Source: DATJFH01 sp035495815 (lineage in GTDB: Bacteria; Acidobacteriota; Terriglobia; Bryobacterales; Bryobacteraceae). From it: 10,579 nt of DNA. Each line of letters starts with the position of its first letter. The stretch's first letter is position 1. The translations under genes and the position numbers were made by a program. Below, piece after piece: positions 1 through 6,553 of the stretch. The DNA lies in assembly GCA_035495815.1 (NCBI GenBank), contig DATJFH010000015.1, positions 1-10,579 of the forward strand, given 5' to 3'. The notes beneath the pieces are model-generated. The model was not told the DNA's origin. It was given only the letters and a program-made list of their open reading frames with translations, and made no database searches.

Positions 1-1379
1 AGGAATTTCTGGCCATGACGGCTTCCGAAGTCAGGCCGCCGGAGGATGTCGAGCGATTCATGGCCCAGTTTCGGGAGCATTCCAAGAGCAGTTCGGGCAA
101 TGCCGGTCTGTGGCGGCACCGCACCAAAAGGGGCGCGGTAATGGACGTGGAAGTGCTTTGGCACTGGGTGGTATTCGCCGGGAAAGACGCGGTGCTGGCG
201 GTCGTCCAGGACGTCACCGAGCGGCGGCTGCTGGAGGAGCAGCTTCACCAGTCCCACAAGCTCGAAGCCGTGGGCCGGCTGGCCGGCGGAATCGCGCACG
301 ACTTCAACAACCTGCTGACCGTGATCACCGGTTACAGCCAGCTCCTGCTGAACCGCATCGATACCGAGCATCCGATGCACGCCGGTCTCGACCAGATCCG
401 GGTTTCCGCCGACAAGGCGGCTGTGCTCACGCGACAGCTCCTGGCGTTCAGCCGCCGCCAGGCCATGCAGCCAGGCATTCTGGACCTGAACGCCGTTCTC
501 ACGGACGTCGAGAAGATGCTGAGACGGCTGATCGGCGAGCACATCGAATTGAAGACTCAGTTGAGCCCCGATCTGGGGCGCGTGCGCGCCGACGCCAGCC
601 AGATCGAAGAAGTCATCATGAATCTGGCGTTGAACGCCCGGGATGCGATGCCCAACGGGGGCACGGTGACCGTCGAGACATCACGGGCGGAATTCACCGT
701 CCAGACAGCGGCTGGACATCCGGCCGGCTCGTACGTGATGATCAGCGTCAGCGACACCGGCGAAGGCATCGACAGCGAGACCCGGCGGCGCCTTTTCGAG
801 CCGTTTTTCACGACCAAGGGGCAGCGCGAGGGCCGCGGCCTCGGGCTTTCCGCGGTGTACGGCATCGTTGAGCAGCACGGCGGATTCATCCGCGTCTCGA
901 GCGAGCGCGGTCAGGGCTCGCGCTTTGACGTCTGTCTTCCGCGGCTTCCGCACGTGCCCGATCCGGTGGACGCTGCGGTCCTGGAGCCGCTTGGGATCGG
1001 CGGCAACGAAACGATCCTGGTGGTGGAAGACGAGGCAGGCGTACTGAAGCTGATATCGGAGACGCTGCGGGTGTACGGGTACAACGTCATCGGAACGACG
1101 GACGGGCTGGAGGCAATGGAGATCGCCGGGCGCCAGGAGACGCATGTGGACCTGCTGCTGACCGACATCATCATGCCGAAGATGAACGGGCGCCGGCTGG
1201 GCGACGCCTGGAAGCTTCTCAATCCTTCGGTGAAGGTGCTCTATATGTCCGGTTACACCAAGGACGACCAGTGGACGCAGCTGCTGGCCGACCTCGGAGA
1301 TCGATTGCTGGCGAAACCGTTTTCGAGTTCCACACTGGCGCAAAAGGTCCGCGAGGCTTTGGATGCCAGCAATTATTGA
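1..1379 (+). CDS. PAS-containing hybrid sensor histidine kinase with C-terminal receiver domain (5' end outside window)
   Basis: The reading frame is open to the left edge: four sense codons (E-F-L-A) precede the ATG at 15, and the text there (FLAM-T..V-RPPEDV) is the middle of a PAS domain, so the true start lies upstream. Counting from that ATG as residue 1: the PAS remainder runs to about 70 and ends in the usual VQDVTERR; HisKA has the H-box GGIAHDFNN with phospho-acceptor His95; HATPase_c has the N-box NLALNARDAM (203-212), G1 DTGEGI (247-252), FEPFFTTK (261-268) and G2 GRGLGLS (273-279). A receiver domain follows from about 333, with acidic pair EDE (338-340), phospho-acceptor Asp384 in LLTDIIMP, Ser412 and Lys434 in AKPF. 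All catalytic residues are present. The family autophosphorylates on His and passes the phosphate to Asp, here probably the fused receiver. No transmembrane segment is visible in this part. The signal sensed and the output partner are unknown. It overlaps the next gene by 17 bp. Confidence 0.95.
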   Translation, partial: EFLAMTASEVRPPEDVERFMAQFREHSKSSSGNAGLWRHRTKRGAVMDVEVLWHWVVFAGKDAVLAVVQDVTERRLLEEQLHQSHKLEAVGRLAGGIAHDFNNLLTVITGYSQLLLNRIDTEHPMHAGLDQIRVSADKAAVLTRQLLAFSRRQAMQPGILDLNAVLTDVEKMLRRLIGEHIELKTQLSPDLGRVRADASQIEEVIMNLALNARDAMPNGGTVTVETSRAEFTVQTAAGHPAGSYVMISVSDTGEGIDSETRRRLFEPFFTTKGQREGRGLGLSAVYGIVEQHGGFIRVSSERGQGSRFDVCLPRLPHVPDPVDAAVLEPLGIGGNETILVVEDEAGVLKLISETLRVYGYNVIGTTDGLEAMEIAGRQETHVDLLLTDIIMPKMNGRRLGDAWKLLNPSVKVLYMSGYTKDDQWTQLLADLGDRLLAKPFSSSTLAQKVREALDASNY

Positions 1380-2325
1380 GAAGCTGAACTGGATCGTGGT
1401 GGGCGTCGGCGATATCGCCGTACGCCGCGTGATTCCGGCGATCGAGGCAGAGCCACGCAGCGCGCTCTACGGCGTAGTCTCGCGCAGCCGGGAGAAAGGG
1501 CAGCGGTATGCCGGGCGCGTGTGGCCGGATCTTTCCGCGGCCCTGGACGATCCAGCCGTGCAGGCCGTGTATGTAGCCACACCTGTTTTTCTGCACGCGC
1601 CCCAGACGATTGCCGCTCTTCGCGCCGGTAAGCACGTCCTGTGCGAGAAACCGATGGCGATGAACTTCGAGGAAGCCGCCGCCATGAACGCGGCTGCGAG
1701 GGAAACCGGGAAGACGCTAGGTATCGCCTACTACCGCCGTATGTATCCGAAGCTGCAGCGGGCCAAGGAGCTGCTGGCGAAAGGCGTCATTGGCCGGCCC
1801 GCGCTGGCCGAAATCAATTGTCACGACTGGTTCCAGGACGAAGACGGGCGGCGCGGCTGGCTGCTTGATCCCCGGCAGGCGGGCGGCGGCCCTCTCTACG
1901 ACATCGCCTCGCATCGCATCGACGTGCTCAATTTCCTTTTCGGGAAACCCAGGCTCGTTTCCGGACACCTATCCAATCTAGTGCACGACTCGGCGGTGGA
2001 GGATTCGGCGACGCTGCTGATCGATTACGAGGGCGGCGTCCGAGGCGTGGTGGATGTGCGCTGGCACTCCCGCACGCCGCGGGACGAATTCCGCATCATC
2101 GGAGTGGACGGAGAGATGTCCCTGACCCCGCTCAGCGGTCCCCGCCTGAGCTACCCCGGCGGCGTCGAGGAGCTGGCCGCGCACTCGAACCTGCATTATC
2201 CGTGCGTCGAGAATTTCGTATCGGCGGCGCTCGAGGGCTCGCAGCTGCTGGCCAGCGGCGAATCCTCGATCTGGACCGACTGGGTGACCGCTCAGGTTAT
2301 GGCCGGCAGAGCGGCATGCGCCTGA
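1363..2325 (+). CDS. Gfo/Idh/MocA family NAD(P)-dependent oxidoreductase
   Basis: A 320-residue protein, normal length for the family. The N-terminal Rossmann fold has a dinucleotide-binding GVGDIA (14-19) straight after a hydrophobic beta strand, and the family's CEKPMAM motif is at 94-100 (Glu95-Lys96-Pro97; the Lys is the usual catalytic/nicotinamide-site residue). The C-terminal alpha/beta domain carries the GGGPLYDIASHRID motif (174-187), whose Asp180 and His184 usually line the substrate site. Members oxidise or reduce sugars, inositols and related polyols; the substrate cannot be told from sequence. There is no signal peptide, so it is cytoplasmic. The ATG at 1363 is supported by GAGG at 1353-1356, six bases upstream, and by the position of the Rossmann strand. 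It starts 17 bp inside the histidine kinase gene and overlaps the downstream propeller gene by 10 bp, suggesting one transcript and coupled translation. Family certain, substrate unknown. Confidence 0.93.
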   Translation: MPAIIEKLNWIVVGVGDIAVRRVIPAIEAEPRSALYGVVSRSREKGQRYAGRVWPDLSAALDDPAVQAVYVATPVFLHAPQTIAALRAGKHVLCEKPMAMNFEEAAAMNAAARETGKTLGIAYYRRMYPKLQRAKELLAKGVIGRPALAEINCHDWFQDEDGRRGWLLDPRQAGGGPLYDIASHRIDVLNFLFGKPRLVSGHLSNLVHDSAVEDSATLLIDYEGGVRGVVDVRWHSRTPRDEFRIIGVDGEMSLTPLSGPRLSYPGGVEELAAHSNLHYPCVENFVSAALEGSQLLASGESSIWTDWVTAQVMAGRAACA

Positions 2326-3824
2326 ACCGGCCGTCGATTTCGGCGGCGGCGGTCCTGGCCGGCATATGGTTTGCGGCGGCGCCGTGCCGGGGTGAAGGCG
2401 AATCCGGATCCTGGAACGGGTTTGCGGGTAACGCCCAGCATACCGCCCAGGCGCCCGCGAAATCACAGCCGTTGCAGCGGATTCGATGGCAGACGCCGGT
2501 GGACCTGAATCCGCAATACGCCGGCAACTCGCTGCTGGCCCACTACGGCTCCCCGCTGGTCACTCCCGCCAACACGGTTATCGTCCCTGTGAAAACAGGA
2601 GAAACGGGCGGGTTCCGCCTGGACGCGCGGAAAGGAGTGGATGGCAGCCTTGTCTGGAGCCTTCCCACCGACTACGTGCTGCCTCTTCATAATTGGACGC
2701 CTCCCTACGGTCCGGTCCTCACGCCCGCCTCGCGCCTGTACTTTCCCGGCGCGGACGGCACGGTGTTCTACCGGGATCAGCCGGACTCCCCGGAAGGCGA
2801 TGTCGGACAGATCGCTTTCTACGGCTGGCCGGCATACTCGGCCGGCCGCGAGGATTATGACGGTGCGGTGATGATCAACACGCCGCTCACCTCCGATTCG
2901 TCCGGCGTTGTATATTTCGGATTCGCGGTAGCCGGCCCCACGCCGCTGGGTCTGGCAAGCGGCATTGCCCGCATCGGCCCGGACGGCGAGTCAACCTGGA
3001 TTTCCGCCGCTGCGGCATCGGCGGATCCAGTGATGTCGAAAGTCGCGCAAAACTGCGCGCCGGCGCTGAGTCCGGACGGCCGTCTGCTTTACGTGGCGGT
3101 CTCCAATGCGGGCGCGGGATACCTGCTCGCGCTGGACAGCCGGACCCTCCAACCGATCTCGCGCGTCCGCCTGACTGATCCGAATACGGGCCGGGACGCA
3201 GTGCTGTCCGACGACGGATCCGCCTCCCCGGTAGCCGGACCCGACGGCGACGTCTATTACGGAGTTCTCGAGAATCCTTTCGGCGGCAATCGCGGGCGGG
3301 GTTGGCTGCTGCATTTCGACGCCTTCCTGACCCGCTCGAAGACGCCGGCGTCATTCGGCTGGGACACGACGCCTTCTCTGGTTCCAACCGCAACGGTCGC
3401 GTCTTACAACGGCAGCTCTCCGTACCTGCTGATGACGAAGTACAACAATTACCCCGGCCTGGGCGGGGACGGCGCCAACCGGATCGCCGTGCTCGACCCC
3501 GGCGCTTCGAACATCGATGAAGCGACGGGCGTACCCGTCATGACTGAGGTCCTGACCGCGCTAGGCCTGACGCCTGACGGTGAACCGCCGGCCGTCAAGG
3601 AGTGGTGCATCAACTCGGCCGCCGTCGATCCGGAGAGCCGCTCTGTCCTCGCCCACAGCGAGGACGGGAAGCTTTACCGTTGGGATCTGGAGTCGAACAG
3701 CTTGTCCGAGTCGGTGACTTTGACGGACGGCCTCGGGGAAGCCTACACGCCAACTATTGTCGGCGTAGATGGCACAGTCTATGCCATCAGCAATGCCATT
3801 CTCTTCGCAGTAGGGGAACTTTGA
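2316..3824 (+). CDS. Exported PQQ-like beta-propeller protein
   Basis: I place the start at the ATG at 2316 (502 residues), not at an earlier in-frame start near 2202, because it opens a classic signal peptide: MRLNR, then a hydrophobic run (residues 8-23), then a likely cleavage near CRGEG (24-28). Cys24 is preceded by Pro, so it is not a good lipobox. The mature protein begins with the SWNGFAGNAQHTA pattern (32-44) seen at the start of many acidobacterial PQQ-like/quinoprotein-type propellers, and has repeated blade-like elements of the form SPDGRLLYVAVSN, AGPDGDVYYGVL and VGVDGTVYAISN. No catalytic motif of the true quinoprotein alcohol dehydrogenases is seen, so a binding or scaffold role is as likely as an enzymatic one. 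Role unknown; probably periplasmic or secreted. It overlaps the oxidoreductase gene by 10 bp and has no strong ribosome binding site of its own, which fits translational coupling. Its stop lies 9 bp from the converging VOC gene. Confidence 0.8.
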   Translation: MRLNRPSISAAAVLAGIWFAAAPCRGEGESGSWNGFAGNAQHTAQAPAKSQPLQRIRWQTPVDLNPQYAGNSLLAHYGSPLVTPANTVIVPVKTGETGGFRLDARKGVDGSLVWSLPTDYVLPLHNWTPPYGPVLTPASRLYFPGADGTVFYRDQPDSPEGDVGQIAFYGWPAYSAGREDYDGAVMINTPLTSDSSGVVYFGFAVAGPTPLGLASGIARIGPDGESTWISAAAASADPVMSKVAQNCAPALSPDGRLLYVAVSNAGAGYLLALDSRTLQPISRVRLTDPNTGRDAVLSDDGSASPVAGPDGDVYYGVLENPFGGNRGRGWLLHFDAFLTRSKTPASFGWDTTPSLVPTATVASYNGSSPYLLMTKYNNYPGLGGDGANRIAVLDPGASNIDEATGVPVMTEVLTALGLTPDGEPPAVKEWCINSAAVDPESRSVLAHSEDGKLYRWDLESNSLSESVTLTDGLGEAYTPTIVGVDGTVYAISNAILFAVGEL

Positions 3825-3833
3825 GGGCGATGG

Positions 3834-4319
3834 TCAAGCCCCGTGCTGCTTCTGCACCTTCTCTTTCTGGGCTTGGGCCTGCATTTTTTTGATGTGCTGA
3901 TCCGCTCGATTCTTGAGCTCATCGGCCGGAACATCTTCTTTGTGCGTGGCAATCCACCATAGATTGCCGGAAGAATCCTTGACGCCGGCGTTACGATCTC
4001 CGTAAAACTGATCCGCCGGCTCCATGACAGAAGTGGCTCCGGCCTGTATGGCGCGCTTATACAAGGCGTCCGTATCGGGCACGTAAAGATAAAGCGAGGC
4101 CGGCATCGGTCCCCATTGGCCCATGGCTTCGCCCATCATGATCATGGAATCTCCGATCTTCATCTGAGCGTGTCCGATCTTTCCATCCGGACCCGGCATC
4201 CGCTCGATTTCTTTCGCATCGAACGCCTGCTTGAGAAAATCCATGAGTTTCGCCACCCCGTGGACGGTCAGGTAGGGAGTGACGGTATGAAAGCCTTCCG
4301 GAATCGCTTTTGCGGGCAT
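3834..4319 (-). CDS. VOC/PhnB-like glyoxalase-fold protein
   Basis: A 161-residue protein of the vicinal oxygen chelate superfamily, closest in pattern to the small PhnB-like/glyoxalase proteins common in acidobacteria. The family signature is clear: HTVTPYLTVHG (11-21), then FLKQAFDAKE (28-37), IGHAQMKIGDSMIMMGEA (48-65, with His50 at a usual metal-ligand position), the second-half YVPDTDALYKRAIQAGA (79-95), and the closing GVKDSSGNLWWIATHKEDV (112-130). Members bind a metal and act as isomerases, dioxygenases, glyoxalases or resistance proteins; no specific reaction can be assigned. A longer reading frame exists to 4427, but the ATG at 4319 is chosen because AAGGAG lies seven bases upstream (4332-4327) and homology-like sequence begins there. 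The last 30 residues are rich in Lys, Gln and Ala and look like a charged helix. It has no signal peptide. It is a single-gene unit, divergent from the pair starting at 4534. Confidence 0.92.
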   Translation of the reverse strand: MPAKAIPEGFHTVTPYLTVHGVAKLMDFLKQAFDAKEIERMPGPDGKIGHAQMKIGDSMIMMGEAMGQWGPMPASLYLYVPDTDALYKRAIQAGATSVMEPADQFYGDRNAGVKDSSGNLWWIATHKEDVPADELKNRADQHIKKMQAQAQKEKVQKQHGA

Positions 4320-4326
4320 CGCGTAG

Positions 4327-4332
4327 CTCCTT
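4327..4332 (-). promoter_or_regulatory. Ribosome binding site of the VOC gene
   Basis: On the - strand this reads AAGGAG, a near-perfect Shine-Dalgarno sequence, seven bases before the ATG at 4319. It decides the start codon against the longer reading frame beginning at 4427. Confidence 0.8.
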
Positions 4333-4416
4333 GTCGGACGTTTGCGATGATGTGGCTCATCCCAGATTAGCGCACTGCCGGCGGAGTGAGACCACATTCC
4401 TCCGCGACCCTTTAAT

Positions 4417-4453
4417 GTCGATCGCACTCGAAAAGCGCTTTCGCAATTTCGAC
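4417..4453. repeat. Imperfect inverted repeat in the divergent intergenic region
   Basis: The 214-bp region between the two divergent starts (4320-4533) holds a perfect 10-bp palindrome AAAGCGCTTT (4432-4441), flanked by outer arms GTCGA (4417-4421) and TCGAC (4449-4453) that are nearly but not exactly centred on it. This could be an operator for either side, or chance. No convincing -35/-10 pair was found in the region. A CATAAT (4504-4509) resembles a -10 box for the + strand genes but lacks a -35 box at the right spacing. Confidence 0.3.
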
Positions 4454-4533
4454 GATATCCAGCCGCGGCCTTGAGCAGGAGCCCGAACCCAAATCTCCTG
4501 TGTCATAATGAACGCACAGTGCCGTCAGCGCCG

Positions 4534-4848
4534 ATGAATACGATTCTGGTGCGGTCCCTGTCCGCGATGGTTGGCGACAGACAGAGACGCAAGGCCCGCC
4601 AGTTTTTTCTGGGACTCTCCACCGACGAGCTGCAATACATCGCCACATTCCTTGGGGCCTGCATCCTCGAATCCGAACAGCCATACCAGTGGAGCCGGAG
4701 CCAATGGATCGAACGGCTGCAGCGCTTCGATCGGAACGAAACCCGCAATCTTTGCGATCGTGATCACAAGATGCTCCTCCTGCTCGAATTCCTGAACCGC
4801 TGCGGAGGCGCCCCCACGCCGGCCACGGCCCGAGCCGGCTTGAGCTGA
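4534..4848 (+). CDS. Small hypothetical protein coupled to amidohydrolase
   Basis: A 104-residue protein that I do not recognise. It begins MNTILVRSLSAMVGDRQRR, has a central stretch of helical, amphipathic character with the hydrophobic patch DELQYIATFLGACIL (31-45), a Trp/Arg-rich segment (YQWSRSQWIERLQRF, 51-65), a second helix DHKMLLLLEFLNRC (77-90), and a Pro/Ala-rich tail. No signal peptide, clear transmembrane segment, zinc motif or helix-turn-helix is obvious; it looks like a small all-helical cytoplasmic protein. An earlier in-frame TTG at 4471 would add 21 residues, but those look unstructured; the ATG at 4534 lacks a clear Shine-Dalgarno, so the start is uncertain. Its stop TGA shares a base with the ATG of the amidohydrolase (TGATG, 4846-4850), which supports it being translated. 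Reality of the gene rests on this coupling and on protein-like composition. Confidence 0.6.
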   Translation: MNTILVRSLSAMVGDRQRRKARQFFLGLSTDELQYIATFLGACILESEQPYQWSRSQWIERLQRFDRNETRNLCDRDHKMLLLLEFLNRCGGAPTPATARAGLS

Positions 4849-6551
4849 TGCTGCCGCCATCCCTTGCGATCTTCTTTCTGTTGGCCGCCGGCGACGCCGC
4901 CGATATCCCGGACGTCATTTATTACAACGGCCACATTATCACGCTCTCCGCCTCGCAGCCGCAGGCGCGGGCCGTCGCGATCAAGGGCGACCGCTTCCTT
5001 GTGGTGGGGTCGGATGCCGAAGTCCGCAAGACCGCCGGCGCCTCCACGCGCCAGGTAGATCTGCACGGCAGAACTGTGCTGCCCGGGCTCGACGACAGCC
5101 ACACGCACCCGATTACCGCCGCGCTGAGCGAAAAGGATGGTCCCATCCCGGTAATGAACTCCATCGCCGAGATCCAGGCCTACATCCGCCGTCAGGCGGA
5201 AACCATACCTGCGAGCCGGTTGATATTCGTACCCAAAGTTTATTCCACCCGTCTGACAGATCGCCGCTACCCGACTCGCTACGAGATCGACAAAGCCGCG
5301 CCCGGCCGTCTGGCCATGACCGACAACGGGTACGCATCCGTCCTTAACTCAACGGTGCTGGCCAAGCTCAACATCACCCGCGACACTCCACAGCCGGCTG
5401 ACGGCAAGATCATCAAAGACGCGAAGGGCGAGCCCACCGGGTTGATCCTGGGCGCGCCAAAGCTGCTGGGCAGCGTTCGCCAGAGCCGGCAGGCCACTCA
5501 CGCCGACCGTATCGAAGCGCTGCTAAAGATGCAGAAGAGCTACAACGCCGTCGGCATCACCAGCACGATCGACCGCGGCCAGACGGCGGAGGGCTTCCGC
5601 GTGTACCGCGAGTTGCGTGAAAAAAATGCGCTCACGGTTCGCAGTTATGTCACCTACCTGGTCGATGCGAAAGGCACGCGGCAGCAGTTGAGAGACGAGA
5701 TATCGAACATCCCCTGGGTCACCGGACATGGCGATGAATGGTTTCGCGTCGGTTCGCTGAAGACGGTGGCCGACGGCGGCATTCTGATCGGAACGGCGTA
5801 CCTGCGGGAGCCCTACGGCGCCAATACGAAAATCTACGGATATGACGATCCGGATTATCGCGGGGTGCTGGCTGTTCCGCGCGAGAATTTAACAGAAATG
5901 GCCCGCCTGGCGAACAAATTAGGCTGGCAGATGACCGCGCATACCACCGGAGGCGGAGCCACCGACGCGCTGCTCGACGCCTACGAAGCCGCCGACCGCG
6001 AAAGCTCCATCCGCGACCGACGGTTCACCGTGACTCACGGAAATTTCCCCAACGAGCAGGCCATCGCCCGCGCGAAAAAGCTGGGCGTCGTGTTCGATTG
6101 CCAGCCTGCCTGGCACCATTTCGACGGACCCGCGCTGAAGGACGTCTTCGGCCCCGCCCGCATGTCCCATTTCCTTCCCTTCCGCTCCATGCTGGACGCC
6201 GGAATCGTAGTCGCCGGAGGCTCGGACCATATGATTCGCTTCGATTCCCGCAAGGCAATCAACCCGTACAATCCCTTTTTCGGCATGTGGATGGCTATCA
6301 CGCGAAAGACCGCGGATGGCGCAGCGCTGCATCCCGAGCAGGGCGTCACGCGCCTTGAAGCCCTCCGGATGTGGACGCTTAACGGCGCCTATCTTTCTTT
6401 CGAGGAAAAGAGCAAGGGATCGATCGAGCCCGGAAAGCTGGCCGACATGGTGGTCATCTCCAAGGACTTTCTCTCCTGCCCCGTGGATGAGATCAAGGAC
6501 ATCGAAGCGCTGACGACCATCGTGGGCGGCAAAACCGTTTTCCAGCGCTAA
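4848..6551 (+). CDS. Exported YtcJ-like metal-dependent amidohydrolase
   Basis: A 567-residue member of the amidohydrolase superfamily (amidohydrolase 3/YtcJ-like branch). It has a short signal peptide (MLPPSLAIFFLLAAG, cleavage probably near residue 18) and then the small beta-sandwich piece VIYYNGHIITL (23-33) ending in VLPGLDDSHTHP (77-88), whose His85 and His87 are metal ligands. Other likely active-site residues are Lys305 in VGSLKTVADGG, His365 in TAHTTGGG, His397 in VTHGNF and catalytic Asp460 in AGGSDH. The C-terminal motif GSIEPGKLADMVVI (524-537) closes the beta-sandwich. All key residues are present, so it should be active. Members hydrolyse C-N bonds in amides, formamides or cyclic amides; the substrate is unknown. 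The ATG at 4848 overlaps the preceding stop by one base and has no separate Shine-Dalgarno, so translation is likely coupled. It converges with the DUF3604 gene across a 2-bp gap. Confidence 0.93.
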   Translation: MLPPSLAIFFLLAAGDAADIPDVIYYNGHIITLSASQPQARAVAIKGDRFLVVGSDAEVRKTAGASTRQVDLHGRTVLPGLDDSHTHPITAALSEKDGPIPVMNSIAEIQAYIRRQAETIPASRLIFVPKVYSTRLTDRRYPTRYEIDKAAPGRLAMTDNGYASVLNSTVLAKLNITRDTPQPADGKIIKDAKGEPTGLILGAPKLLGSVRQSRQATHADRIEALLKMQKSYNAVGITSTIDRGQTAEGFRVYRELREKNALTVRSYVTYLVDAKGTRQQLRDEISNIPWVTGHGDEWFRVGSLKTVADGGILIGTAYLREPYGANTKIYGYDDPDYRGVLAVPRENLTEMARLANKLGWQMTAHTTGGGATDALLDAYEAADRESSIRDRRFTVTHGNFPNEQAIARAKKLGVVFDCQPAWHHFDGPALKDVFGPARMSHFLPFRSMLDAGIVVAGGSDHMIRFDSRKAINPYNPFFGMWMAITRKTADGAALHPEQGVTRLEALRMWTLNGAYLSFEEKSKGSIEPGKLADMVVISKDFLSCPVDEIKDIEALTTIVGGKTVFQR

Positions 6552-6553
6552 GG

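Noticed and set aside
110..871. +1-shifted 253-codon frame inside the histidine kinase
   Set aside because: Arg/Pro/Gly-rich shadow of the kinase, whose own frame shows every expected motif.
3835..3853. Possible hairpin terminator between the propeller and VOC genes (GTGC...GCAC)
   Set aside because: Only four base pairs, inside the VOC coding end and without a T run.
4471..4533. Upstream TTG start for the small hypothetical protein
   Set aside because: No ribosome binding site and the added 21 residues look non-protein-like; kept as an alternative only.
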